64,000 bases of DNA from Acidobacterium sp. (GTDB lineage Bacteria > Acidobacteriota > Terriglobia > Terriglobales > Acidobacteriaceae). The stretch's first letter is position 1, and each line of letters opens with the position of its first letter. The stretch is from contig PKVY01000059.1 in NCBI GenBank assembly GCA_003131625.1, forward strand, positions 62,001 through 126,000, written 5' to 3'. The notes under the pieces are model-generated. The model did not search any database. It was given only the letters and a program-made list of their open reading frames with translations, and had not been told where the DNA came from. This document shows, piece after piece, positions 52,536 through 61,226 of this stretch. The position numbers and the translations under genes were made by a program.

Positions 52536-53022
52536 CGCGCTTATCAAGTAGCTCCCGGATTGAGTCATTGAGCGCTTCCTCTATTGCGCCCGGATCAACC
52601 TTGTCTGTGTGGCCTATGCGGAGAATCACATCTTCGCGGTATTCGTTCTTCTCATCCACGCGGCGCACGATGAGCACTAGCGGGTCCCTCGGATGATCAC
52701 CCTTCTTGATACCAGCGGAGCGTGCCTTGAATATCTCCGTAACCAACTCAACCACGCTCTTTGCGAGTGATAGGGCACCCGCTGTCACGGCCAAGTAGAG
52801 CAATAGTTCCGGGCCGCTTTCGTGTTCAACAATCTCAGCGTGTTCCGGCGGCCTTCTGAGCCGTGCGTCAATGATTTTGTAGGCTTCGGGAGAGTGCTCA
52901 CGATGGAAGCATCCCGACTCTACGCGGACTTTTATCGAAACAGCGCGCCCCTTACCCGTTTGTCGGCGTTGAAAGTCACCAACGGTGTGTCGAAAGCCCG
53001 CTAGCCAACGTTCATCCACCAT
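52522..53022 (-). CDS. Unknown 166-aa protein with one hydrophobic segment
   Basis: Residues 70-92 (LLLYLAVTAGALSLAKSVVE) form a likely membrane or buried helix, after a basic region and before a mixed alpha/beta C-terminal part (DPLVLIVRRVDEKNEYREDV). The layout, a hydrophobic stretch followed by a short strand-rich domain, loosely recalls small effector-associated components of bacterial conflict systems, but no family can be named. A GGAGGGG site precedes the ATG at 53022. It is the middle gene of the operon: 15 nt after the papain-like gene and overlapping the DUF2971 gene. Confidence 0.65.
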   Translation of the reverse strand: MVDERWLAGFRHTVGDFQRRQTGKGRAVSIKVRVESGCFHREHSPEAYKIIDARLRRPPEHAEIVEHESGPELLLYLAVTAGALSLAKSVVELVTEIFKARSAGIKKGDHPRDPLVLIVRRVDEKNEYREDVILRIGHTDKVDPGAIEEALNDSIRELLDKRDEGI

Positions 53023-53037
53023 GAGCGTACCCCTCCT

Positions 53038-53643
53038 TCAATCGATTCCAGTGAAGTCCTTTTCCAACCAATCCTTCAAGTCCGGCCACCAAACATCCTT
53101 CACGTCCGGGTCATCAGCCACTTGGAAGCCGTCCTGCTCAAGTAGCCTTTGAGCCGGGATGTCTTGGATTGGACCCCAATATGGCGCAGCCTGGACCCCC
53201 GGAGGCACCATAGGGTTTTCTACGATGCTGTCTGTATTCCCATCAATCAACTCTCTGCCTACACGCACCCATGCGTGTTTCCACGTATGAATCCGCTTGC
53301 CCTTTGCTGAGAGATAAGTCGCCGTGCCGGTCACGGCGAAACTGTTAGACCCGAGATGCCGCAATGCCAGGTTGAGCAGCCCGGCAAACTGAAGGCACAT
53401 ATCGGAACGCCCGCCCACGTTCTCGTCAACCATCTCGGCAACCTTGTCCAAGAGCGCTGCTCGTCTTCCCGGCGTGAGCATGGCTGACTTGTCAATCAGC
53501 GACGTGGAGGGTTTGGCGCGAGAGTCTGACTCTTTCTGTGCCCGGATTCTTGAGATGATGCCTTGGATGAACGGCGGCCTTGAAGCAACATAAACGTCCA
53601 CGGACGCATTCAGGGCCGGTGAAATCTCACGTTTGTTGGGCAT
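53038..53643 (-). CDS. Papain/transglutaminase-like protein
   Basis: 201 aa. A Cys-His-Asp set in the order and spacing of transglutaminase-like folds is visible: Cys83 in RSDMCLQFAGLLNLALRHLG (Cys at a helix start), His123 in HTWKHAWVRVG and Asp134 in ELIDGNTDS. The N-terminal 60 residues are basic and disordered-looking, and the C-terminus is acidic with WWPDLKDWLEKDF. It could be a peptidase, deamidase or crosslinking effector. The ATG at 53643 follows GAGAG; an ATG at 53667 would add 8 residues. It is the first gene of a three-gene operon. The family call rests on the motif pattern only. Confidence 0.6.
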   Translation of the reverse strand: MPNKREISPALNASVDVYVASRPPFIQGIISRIRAQKESDSRAKPSTSLIDKSAMLTPGRRAALLDKVAEMVDENVGGRSDMCLQFAGLLNLALRHLGSNSFAVTGTATYLSAKGKRIHTWKHAWVRVGRELIDGNTDSIVENPMVPPGVQAAPYWGPIQDIPAQRLLEQDGFQVADDPDVKDVWWPDLKDWLEKDFTGID

Positions 53644-53757
53644 GGCGGACTCTCGGGATACTGACACATTGGGCTATGTTCGATATTAGCGCCGTTCTTG
53701 GCATCTTTTCTAGCAACGGCAGCCTCTCGTCTACAATGTGCGTGAGGACGTAAGGCT

Positions 53758-53988
53758 ATGTCTACAGACGAAATCCTAGGAATTGACATTCACGACGCGA
53801 TCATGGGACTCAAGCGGGCCATCGAGAATGATCGGCTGAAAATCAATTCGCTTCTCACAATTCGCGCCTTAGAAAAAGTCAGTTTTGGCGCGGATGGACG
53901 CATTGACCCCTCCACTGTGGGGCCGGAGGTTCGTGCTTCTGCGCGTGCCTACATTGGCGCTCATCCAGATGATTGGGCCACGCGGTAA
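53758..53988 (+). CDS. Small hypothetical protein
   Basis: 76 aa, divergent from the papain-like operon with a 114-bp gap. It begins MSTDEILGIDIHDAIMGLKR and is acidic and helical with no known motif. A GAGGA site lies 10 nt upstream of the ATG. It may be a regulator or immunity-type partner of the divergent operon, but only position suggests this. Confidence 0.5.
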   Translation: MSTDEILGIDIHDAIMGLKRAIENDRLKINSLLTIRALEKVSFGADGRIDPSTVGPEVRASARAYIGAHPDDWATR

Positions 53989-54645
53989 GCGCCTTCACTG
54001 ATAATCTGCAGGCATTTGGCTACTGCAAGAGGTGACCTCTGCCGTAAATCTGCCCGTGCGGGGCAAAGGTCTAAGTTCGCATTTTGACGGTACGGGCGAC
54101 GGTACGGAATAATGATTTCAGGTGCTTTTGGGTGCCACCGATACTCCTAGAATCAACAGGTTACGACCATGGGTCTGGTTGTCACGGCAGAGGTCGGCGG
54201 GATCACTCCCGGAAGACGCCCAATGCGCCAGAATGGATTCTGGATTGTTGCAAATCGCCAATTCACTTTCCGAGCCAGAAATTGAGTTCTGGGTGGTCGA
54301 GCACCTAACCGGAAACCGCACCGTACCCATTGCGACGATCCACAGGCCGCTGTGCAGTCAGGCGGTTTTCCACGCATAAGCGGTGTACCTGTATACGCAT
54401 AAGCGGTGTACCCACGGCGGCTTTCGGCGCATATCCGGTGTACAGCTACGCATATCCGGTGTACGAAGTGCCCGCATTCCATTGATTACAAGAGGCTTCC
54501 AGGACGCCCTGTAATACCTTTAAGTAAACCTATATTGATAGCCTGTAGTAGTGCCCGTGTTCTGTGGAAATGTGCAAATCGTCTCAAAACAAGACGAGAA
54601 CCTCCCCCCCGCAGAGGGGGAAAAGGCGCTACGCGCCGAAAATTA
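53989..54645. other. 657-bp gap around the iterons, with no clear gene
   Basis: The gap between the 76-aa gene and repA has only short overlapping frames (a 38-codon one near 54169 is the neatest) without family signals. Its right part contains the iteron array and an AT-rich stretch (about 54505-54545: taatacctttaagtaaacct and beyond), which together look like a replication origin. Confidence 0.55.
54373..54464. other. Four 16-bp iterons, probable plasmid replication origin
   Basis: The motif cgcataagcggtgtac occurs at 54373-54388 and 54396-54411, and its variant cgcatatccggtgtac at 54428-54443 and 54449-54464, all in the same orientation. Start-to-start spacings are 23, 32 and 21 bp. An AT-rich tract follows at about 54505-54545. 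Iterons next to a RepA-family initiator gene are the classic oriV arrangement. Confidence 0.75.
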
Positions 54646-55689
54646 CTATCGCAGAACTTTGGGGATGTGCGGACCGGAAGGACGCAGGAGCAGGCCATTC
54701 TCATGGCTTTCGATCTTCAATTGTGGATAGACCACGACTACTCTGCGGAACGCTTCAATGGCTTTTGATCGAAAGCAGGAGCGGCCTTGCGGAGTGTCGG
54801 AGTACCCCGCCCCGAAGCTCCGGCGAAACGACTCCCAGGAAATCAGCGTGGGCCGCGATAGATAGCTGACCCGGCGTGTCGCCCAGGCATAAAGATCGAG
54901 CGCCAAAGGCGACCGTTTGAGAGCCCTGACGGCCCTCAGGTCAAGCGGCACCGGGGCAGCGACGAGCTGTTCAAAAAAGTTCACTGAGAGTGTCACGGTG
55001 GACTTTGCCGGTGCCTCACTCAGTAGCCTTTGCGGAGTCCACCAGAGATGGAAGCGGTCCGCCAGGAGGAGATTCTCTCCGCTGCATTGATCCTGCCCGC
55101 TATCATCCTGCGCCCATCGCGTCGAAATGGCAGCGCCGACCAGGCGTTGCATCTGGTTACGGAAGCGCGGGATGGTTCCCCAATGTCCGCCAGTGGCTTG
55201 AAGCCCAAGTTGCGCCATGAAGCGTGAAAGCGAGGGACCAAGCTCAAGCTCTCGATTCGCGGTTAGAATGGCTTCGGTCGTCATCCAAATGAGAATCAGG
55301 CGCGGATAACTACCGTATGGCAAGCCAGTTCCGCCGACATCGGAGATGCGGAGGGTTAGATTGCCGTCCTGACGGACATATTGTGTGCCTGGGTGCTCGC
55401 GGTGCGGCAGAGTGGTTTGTACAAGGAACTTTGCCAAGTATCCGAGCGCGCCGGCATCGCGGGCGCTCTCTGCGGGGATGACTTGCAGAAACGACAGCAG
55501 TGGATGTTCGTGACGAGGGCCTGCGGCTTGTTGCTCGCTCTGGCGAAATCCATCGTGAACGATGGAAGCAGCGTGCGAATGCGGAGTCGCCACAGCCGGT
55601 TTGAATCGTGAGGCTGGCGGCAGCCGGTCGTGACCGGAGATCGGATTGATTCCGAGAATCGCCCTTACGGATGTGAGTTCGGAACCCAC
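54646..55689 (-). CDS. repA: Plasmid replication initiator, RepA_C family
   Basis: 347 aa. The family block (GPSLSRFMAQLGLQATGGHW, then GTIPRFRNQMQRLVGAAIST) is characteristic of plasmid RepA proteins of the pfam RepA_C type. It is followed by FFEQLVAAPVPLDLRAVRAL and ALDLYAWATRRVSYL. It would bind the iterons at 54373-54464, just beyond its 3' end, to open the origin. The GTG at 55689 is chosen, 9 nt after the HTH gene stop; the frame is open to 55791, but that part overlaps the HTH gene. It points to an integrated plasmid. Confidence 0.85.
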   Translation of the reverse strand: MGSELTSVRAILGINPISGHDRLPPASRFKPAVATPHSHAASIVHDGFRQSEQQAAGPRHEHPLLSFLQVIPAESARDAGALGYLAKFLVQTTLPHREHPGTQYVRQDGNLTLRISDVGGTGLPYGSYPRLILIWMTTEAILTANRELELGPSLSRFMAQLGLQATGGHWGTIPRFRNQMQRLVGAAISTRWAQDDSGQDQCSGENLLLADRFHLWWTPQRLLSEAPAKSTVTLSVNFFEQLVAAPVPLDLRAVRALKRSPLALDLYAWATRRVSYLSRPTLISWESFRRSFGAGYSDTPQGRSCFRSKAIEAFRRVVVVYPQLKIESHENGLLLRPSGPHIPKVLR

Positions 55690-55697
55690 TCGTCGAT

Positions 55698-55916
55698 TTA
55701 CCGGATTCCAAGCACGTTGGCAACTTCGGCCGTGCGGAAATAGACGCGTCGGCCAAGTCTCAGGCGAGTTGCATTGATCTTGCTGACCCACTCGCCCGAG
55801 GAGCGCAGCGTAATACGCAAACCATCTGGGGAGCGATCAAGGAGGGTTGCCAGTTGGTTGATACTGAGCAACGGCCCGTACTGCTTTATCAAAGTCTCTT
55901 CCGAAGTCGGTGTCAT
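55698..55916 (-). CDS. Small helix-turn-helix protein (MerR/AlpA-like)
   Basis: 72 aa with a single DNA-binding domain: YGPLLSINQLATLLDRSPDG as the helix-turn-helix core and LRLGRRVYFRTAEVANVLGI as wing and end. The family includes excisionases, AlpA regulators and small plasmid regulators. It lies directly upstream of repA with 8 nt between, so it may regulate repA expression or act in plasmid copy control. Confidence 0.75.
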   Translation of the reverse strand: MTPTSEETLIKQYGPLLSINQLATLLDRSPDGLRITLRSSGEWVSKINATRLRLGRRVYFRTAEVANVLGIR

Positions 55917-56499
55917 GTCTTCTCAGTTCCCTTCTATTCTGTCCGTATCGCTTCCAAGATCCAGTTGTGCCCTAAAGAGTCGTCCTGCTGTCGTTACATA
56001 GTGCAGTGTACATTTCAATAGACGCGCCTCGTTTTGCTTTGGTTTGCCCTGGCAGTCGCTATTCTTCTTTATCCCTAGATATTTTCATCGTCGGATTGTA
56101 TTCCGTAGAACCTCCTTGAAACGACGTTTCCGGTTTATGAAGAGCTGTCTTCGGCGGGAGGAGGTTTCCTCCCTGTCTGCGGCCTGCATTGCAGTCCTTC
56201 GCCACCCTCCTCAGCGGGGCCGTTCCTTCCCCGCAACTCCCCTCCCTGATTGGCTGAAGAGCAACAACAACAACAAAAGCAAAAACAGCTAAGGGGTGTT
56301 TCCCCCTCGCGCCCGCAAGGGGTTTCCCCAGGCTTCCGCGCTCCGCTTGTGCAGCCCTCGCGCCCTTTCCGCTGCGCTCCAAGGGTGGGAGATACCCCTC
56401 CCCTTGCAGTTGCTACCCCCCACCTTCGCCAGGAGGCGTTCGGCATTTGTTTTTCAAATGCCGAGTACCACGAGGCAAAACCCCAAGGAGGAAGTACCC
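55917..56499. other. 583-bp divergent leader between HTH-repA and ardC
   Basis: No gene with family support. It holds promoters for both directions. A hairpin GGAGG-aggttt-CCTCC lies near 56158, a CAA-rich low-complexity stretch (aacaacaacaacaaaagcaa) near 56262, and several aaggggt/tttcccc inverted pairs near 56290-56335. A long structured leader before ardC is likely. Frames continuing upstream of 56500 lack conservation with ArdC. Confidence 0.45.
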
Positions 56500-57501
56500 A
56501 TGAGCAGCGCAGCCGTTACCGTCAACAACCCCGTTCAGTCGTCCACCTATCAACCCAAACAGCAGCAGCGCCAGACAGCAAAAGACGTGATTGCCGAGAA
56601 CGTAAAAGCTCTCATTGCCCAACTGGAGGCTGGGAAGAGCGATGCACTCACCGCTTACCTCGATGCAATGGCAAGGTTCCACAATTACAGCTTTGGAAAC
56701 ATTCTGGCCATTGCCCGTCAGAAGCCGAGGGCAACCAACGTAGCCGGAATGTTCACATGGAACCAGCTTGGACGCCGCGTGAAGAAAGGCGAGAAGGGCA
56801 TCCAGATTCTTGCGCCCATGATCGGCGTTCGACGCAGGAAGCAGGAAGAGATCGAGCAGGATGGAGCCGGAAAGAGCGCCCCTGTATTGGTTGGTTTTCG
56901 CGCCGTCTATGTTTTCGATGTTTCGCAGACTGAAGGAGCCGAGCTTCCCGCACCGGCCACAGTCACCGGCGAGGCGGGAACACACCTTGACCGGCTCATT
57001 GACTTTGTACAGCAGCAAGGCATCGAGCTTGAATACAACGAACGTATCGCGCCAGCGCTGGGCGCAAGCTACGGCGGCAAGATCGTACTTTTGCCGGGGC
57101 AGTCGAAGGCGGAAACTTTCGCAACTTTAGTCCATGAGCTTGGACACGAAATGTTGCACAAGGCCGACCGCCGCACGGCGACAACCAAAGTTGTGCGGGA
57201 GACCGAAGCCGAGGCCATCGCCTTTATCGTGGGCAAAGCCATCGGACTCCAGACCGGCACCGCTTCCGCCGACTACATCCAGCTTTACCACGGCAACGCT
57301 GCATTGCTGGCGGAAAGCCTTGAAGTTATCCAGCGCACATCCGCCGTTATTCTCGCTGCCTTGGAGGAGCCTTCCCCGGAAGACTCCCAAGCGCAGACCG
57401 CTGAGACGGCCACCCCAACCGCAACCGAAGACGCGGCCCCCGAACCCCGGCGCAGCCGCCGTAGCCGCAATGAAGCAGCAACTACGGAGGCAGCGGCTTA
57501 G
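56500..57501 (+). CDS. ardC: ArdC-family antirestriction protein
   Basis: 333 aa. The N-terminal ArdC single-strand DNA-binding domain (about 25-150) contains FHNYSFGNILAIARQKPRAT, then VAGMFTWNQLGRRVKKGEKG. The zincin-like domain carries HELGH (His212, Glu213, His216). The C-terminus is a Thr/Pro/Arg tail. ArdC proteins protect incoming plasmid DNA during conjugation and may act on restriction enzymes. The ATG at 56500 follows AAGGAGG. Confidence 0.9.
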   Translation: MSSAAVTVNNPVQSSTYQPKQQQRQTAKDVIAENVKALIAQLEAGKSDALTAYLDAMARFHNYSFGNILAIARQKPRATNVAGMFTWNQLGRRVKKGEKGIQILAPMIGVRRRKQEEIEQDGAGKSAPVLVGFRAVYVFDVSQTEGAELPAPATVTGEAGTHLDRLIDFVQQQGIELEYNERIAPALGASYGGKIVLLPGQSKAETFATLVHELGHEMLHKADRRTATTKVVRETEAEAIAFIVGKAIGLQTGTASADYIQLYHGNAALLAESLEVIQRTSAVILAALEEPSPEDSQAQTAETATPTATEDAAPEPRRSRRSRNEAATTEAAA

Positions 57502-57527
57502 GCCGGTTGCTTCCACTTCGCCCCCTT

Positions 57528-57554
57528 GCGGACAGGGTTAACAGCCCTGTCCGC
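57528..57554 (+). promoter_or_regulatory. Perfect hairpin between ardC and parB
   Basis: Ten-bp stem GCGGACAGGG / CCCTGTCCGC with loop TTAACAG. No T tract follows, so it may be a processing or attenuation element, or a ParB/replication-protein site, more than a terminator. Confidence 0.6.
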
Positions 57555-57607
57555 TCAGACCTTACCTGTTAGACCAGCCGAAACCCGCTCCCAAGGAGAG
57601 AGCATCT

Positions 57608-59233
57608 ATGACGATTGCAAACACCAATACCGAATACCGCGACCTTCCACTGTCCTTTCTCATCGAGTCAAAGACCAACCCGCGCCGATTCTTTGAAGAT
57701 TCAGCCCTCAATGAATTGGCCGCAAGCATCCGCAGCCAAGGCGTTCTCTCGCCCTTGCTTGTGCGGCCACTGACCGAGCGCAGCTTCGAGATTGTCGCCG
57801 GAGCCAGACGCTACCGCGCCGCCCAACTTGCCGACGCCGATACCGTCCCAGTCCGTATCGTCAACCTCACCGACGCTGAGGCACTGGAGGCGCAGCTTAT
57901 CGAAAACCTGCAACGCCGCGACGTTCACCCGCTGGAGGAAGCGCAGGGATTCCGCGCCCTGCTCAATCTTGACGAGCCGAAATACTCCATTGAGCAGATC
58001 GCGGCGAAGACGGGCAAATCTCTCGCCTATTGCGCTCAGCGCGTCAAGTTGACCGAACTCACCGCCGCCGTTACCGAGGCATTCGCTAAGGACGACATTG
58101 GCGTAGGCCACGCGCTCCTACTCGCAAAGCTACAGCCAGCCGAGCAGGAGCAAGCGCTCTCCGCTTGCTTCCGCGAGGATTGGAACGGCGGCCAGGGCAA
58201 GGCCAAGCGCATCCTGCTCCCTGTCCGCCATCTCCACCAGTGGATTGAGCAGAACATTTTGCTCATTCTGAAAGACGCGCCGTTCTCAAAGACCGACCCC
58301 AACGTCAACCCCGCCGCCGGAGCCTGTGTCGATTGCCCCAAGCGCACTGGAGGAAACGCGCTGCTCTTCGCAGATATTGCCGAGGACGCTTGCACCGACC
58401 CAGCTTGCTACCAATCCAAGATGGACGGATTCGTAGCGCAGACCATCGCGGCCAAGCCGAAGCTGGTACAAATCTCATCGGCCTACGGACCGGCCGCAAC
58501 CGCCGCCGATAGCGGCAGCGCGGCCCTGCCCCGCAACAAGTACATCGAAATCAAGCCGCAGGACCCCAACGCGAAAAAGCACAGGGATTGGCCGGAGTAC
58601 CAGACCTGCAAATCCATGACCGAGGCCATCGTCACCGAAGGCACCGAGAAAGGCGAGATTCGCAAAATCTGCGCTGACCCCGAATGCCCCGTCCACCGCC
58701 CGAAGAAGCAGCGGCCAGCCGGAGACCAGCGCATCAAAGCCGAGCAGGACAAGCAGCGTCGCGAGGAGGCCCTTGCCAACGCCGTAGGCTTGCGCGTCCT
58801 TTCCGCCATTGTTGCCGCAGTGCCGGTACGTCTCACCAAGCGCGACCTCGTTTTCATTGTCGAGCGTTTGCTTCCCCAGTTGGAGGAGCGGCGCATCGAG
58901 GTTCTCGCCCGGAATCGCGGCATCAAGAAGGCGCAAGCATCCGACAGCATCGGAAAGCTGATGGGCACCTACATTCACAAGGCCGAGGAAGGCGAACTCG
59001 GGAGACTTCTAGTCGAGACTGTGATTCTCCACTCGGCCCGGACGCAATCGGAGACTGGCAAGGCGCTCAAAGACGCCGCTCAGCACTACAAGGTGGACAC
59101 CGACGCGATCACCCAGAAGGTAAAAGCGGAGTTTGCCGCGAAGGAGAAGGCGCAAGCCGTCAAGAAGACAGCCGCGAAGGCCCAGCCGAAGCCAGCAAAA
59201 TCCACAGCAGTCAAGAAGGCCAAAGCCGCGTAA
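57608..59233 (+). CDS. parB: ParB/RepB/Spo0J-family partition protein
   Basis: 541 aa. The ParB CTPase/nuclease-like domain has NPRRFFEDSALNELAASIRS, then QGVLSPLLVRP and GARRYRAAQLA, with LIENLQRRDVHPLEEAQGFR (the CTP-binding GERRxRA/ENxQR boxes). A HTH region follows (YSIEQIAAKTGKSLAYCAQR). The middle has a Cys cluster (CVDCPKRTG, CTDPACY), and the end is Lys/Ala-rich. Such long ParB-like proteins are typical of plasmids and conjugative elements. No parA is in the window. AAGGAGAG precedes the ATG. Confidence 0.85.
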   Translation: MTIANTNTEYRDLPLSFLIESKTNPRRFFEDSALNELAASIRSQGVLSPLLVRPLTERSFEIVAGARRYRAAQLADADTVPVRIVNLTDAEALEAQLIENLQRRDVHPLEEAQGFRALLNLDEPKYSIEQIAAKTGKSLAYCAQRVKLTELTAAVTEAFAKDDIGVGHALLLAKLQPAEQEQALSACFREDWNGGQGKAKRILLPVRHLHQWIEQNILLILKDAPFSKTDPNVNPAAGACVDCPKRTGGNALLFADIAEDACTDPACYQSKMDGFVAQTIAAKPKLVQISSAYGPAATAADSGSAALPRNKYIEIKPQDPNAKKHRDWPEYQTCKSMTEAIVTEGTEKGEIRKICADPECPVHRPKKQRPAGDQRIKAEQDKQRREEALANAVGLRVLSAIVAAVPVRLTKRDLVFIVERLLPQLEERRIEVLARNRGIKKAQASDSIGKLMGTYIHKAEEGELGRLLVETVILHSARTQSETGKALKDAAQHYKVDTDAITQKVKAEFAAKEKAQAVKKTAAKAQPKPAKSTAVKKAKAA

Positions 59234-59256
59234 GACTCAACATCCAAGCCTTGCAT

Positions 59257-59287
59257 ACGGGGTCTGCCAGCAGGCCCCGTTCTTTTT
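59257..59287 (+). terminator. Rho-independent terminator after parB
   Basis: Stem ACGGGGTCTGC / GCAGGCCCCGT (11 bp, one G-U pair) with loop CA, followed directly by TCTTTTT. It ends the ardC-parB transcript 23 nt after the stop. Confidence 0.85.
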
Positions 59288-59363
59288 CGCCCGTCTTCCC
59301 ACCCATTGATGTGCTGCCGCTTCGCGCCAGACTTGGTTTGGCCCACCCGACGGGCTTGAAATG

Positions 59364-61226
59364 CTACTGTGTAGCCATTCCGGCCTTAATCAAGAAGCGA
59401 GACGGGTTCTGATGACGAGAGTCTCCCCACGGCATCTGCCGATTCTGCGGATACGTGAGATATAGTAGCCGCTTTGATCGTGTGACTGCTACGAAAGCAT
59501 TGCGGCTCTCCTCCTGCAGCTCACGCCCTCCCGTCGCGCGATAATCAGGGAACGTACCTTCTGCCATGCCAGCGACAAACACAACGTCAAATTCAAGTCC
59601 CTTGGAGGAATGTACAGTAAGCAAGGCAACTCCCTCGCGGGTCGCCTTTTGAGTTGCGCCAAGAGCTTTGCTACTCATAAAACCCGCAATGGTGTGTAGC
59701 GATCCTTCAGCTCTTAGATACTGATCCCACTCTTGCTGAAATACTGTGACGTCTTCGTAGATTGCGCGCCTATCATTTTCGTCGAGGCTGTCTCCGTACT
59801 TCTTTAACTCGTCAAAGGCCGGCATTAAATCGAATCGTGATGAATTTCGTACAATCCTCTCGATAGCTCTTACGACGGCCCCGGATCGCTCACCGGTATC
59901 TGGACTAGATTTAGCCATTGAATCGAGCACCGCCAGAGAGTCGGGTAATCCTGTTGGCTCCTTCACTTTCCACTTCTTTGCGATAGCTGCGAAGTGGAGC
60001 CGATCACTTGGGTTAGCTACCACCCGTAACGCCAACTGAAAATCATCGACTGCCTCAGACTCGTTCTCGTGGTTGGCAGTCAGGCGTTTGTAGAACGGAA
60101 TTTTCCGCTCGCGCAGTTCCTTCTCCACAGCCAACAGCGCAAACCGCGTTCGGCCCAGGATGGCGCATTTCGACGGTTGAATCCCACCTTCTACGTCACG
60201 ATGCCCTTTTTTGAAAAGCCGCTGAAGTTCGTCTGCGATTAGCTTTGCTTCGTCATTCTCGTCGTTCCCAACGAGCAACTGCTTTTCTCCATCGATAGGG
60301 AGCTGCGCCGCAACCAAATACTTAGGGTCAAGCGCGCGCGCAACTTCCACGACCGCTTTCGATGACCGAAAGTTTTCGGTAAGGTCGATGACCTTCGCGC
60401 CAAACTCATCGCGAAAACGATCCATATATTCAGGACTCGACGTATTGAACCCATAGATGGATTGCTTAGGGTCTCCCACCATCAGTACGTTCTTGAAAGA
60501 GTCGCCGCATAGTGCACAGAGGACGGCGTACTGAGCCTCATTGAGATCCTGGGCTTCGTCAATGCAAACAAATTTGTAAAGCCTGCGGTAGAAGTCCGCT
60601 AGCTTAGGATTCCCACTGAGCAGCCGATAAGCTAGTAATAGTAGATCGTCAAAATCATAGGCGTTGCAAGATCGCAGACCTGCATCATAGGCCTCTAGCA
60701 CCGCCTGATCTAGTTCGTCATCGATCATAGCGCAACTGATCGGATGGGCCTTGATTCTGGAGATGTTCTGAAGCCAACCATCAACTCTGCGACCACGCGC
60801 TTTCGCGTCGGGCTCTTGGTCGATCTCTTCTTTGAGCAACGGGTCGTCTTCAATTGCCTTGAGTAGAATGTCCTTGCGGTCCTTGAACTGTTCGAAAATG
60901 TTGGGCATTCCAGTAACACCGACGAGTTTCCCTCGCTCAGCCAACATCTCAGTGCAAAAGCTGTGTAAGGTGCCAATGAACGTACGCTGCTTTGCGTCGC
61001 CCAAGTCAGCAAGGCGTTCACGCATCTCGTCGGCGGCCTTATTCGTAAACGTCAGAGCCAAAACACGAAAGTGTCCAGGAATATTTAGAAGCAGTGATCG
61101 GATACGCTCGGTAAGTACGCGTGTTTTGCCCGAACCTGGCCCAGCTACAACTAGCAATGGTCCATCAACGTGATTGACGACGCTGATTTGCTGGGGTGAC
61201 AGCCTTACTTTCATGATTGTGCTCAT
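59364..61226 (-). CDS. gajB: Gabija helicase GajB (UvrD/Rep-like)
   Basis: 620-aa superfamily 1A helicase. Walker A is VVAGPGSGKTRVL (residues 26-38), motif Ia LALTFTNKAADEM, motif II VCIDEAQDLNEAQ, motif III GDPKQSIYGFN. The C-terminal motifs V and VI are TVHSSKGLEFDVVFVAGMAE and NAFVAVTRSKRLLYLT. The ATG at 61226 overlaps the gajA stop as ATGA, so the two are translationally coupled, as in known Gabija loci. In Gabija, GajB senses or processes DNA ends made during phage infection and works with GajA. Confidence 0.9.
   Translation of the reverse strand: MSTIMKVRLSPQQISVVNHVDGPLLVVAGPGSGKTRVLTERIRSLLLNIPGHFRVLALTFTNKAADEMRERLADLGDAKQRTFIGTLHSFCTEMLAERGKLVGVTGMPNIFEQFKDRKDILLKAIEDDPLLKEEIDQEPDAKARGRRVDGWLQNISRIKAHPISCAMIDDELDQAVLEAYDAGLRSCNAYDFDDLLLLAYRLLSGNPKLADFYRRLYKFVCIDEAQDLNEAQYAVLCALCGDSFKNVLMVGDPKQSIYGFNTSSPEYMDRFRDEFGAKVIDLTENFRSSKAVVEVARALDPKYLVAAQLPIDGEKQLLVGNDENDEAKLIADELQRLFKKGHRDVEGGIQPSKCAILGRTRFALLAVEKELRERKIPFYKRLTANHENESEAVDDFQLALRVVANPSDRLHFAAIAKKWKVKEPTGLPDSLAVLDSMAKSSPDTGERSGAVVRAIERIVRNSSRFDLMPAFDELKKYGDSLDENDRRAIYEDVTVFQQEWDQYLRAEGSLHTIAGFMSSKALGATQKATREGVALLTVHSSKGLEFDVVFVAGMAEGTFPDYRATGGRELQEESRNAFVAVTRSKRLLYLTYPQNRQMPWGDSRHQNPSRFLIKAGMATQ

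Noticed and set aside
54373-54464. CRISPR array
   Set aside because: Only four 16-bp units with irregular short spacers next to repA; iterons explain them better, and no cas gene is present.
56296-56499. N-terminal extension of ArdC from an upstream codon
   Set aside because: The extension is not ArdC-like, and a strong AAGGAGG site precedes the ATG at 56500.
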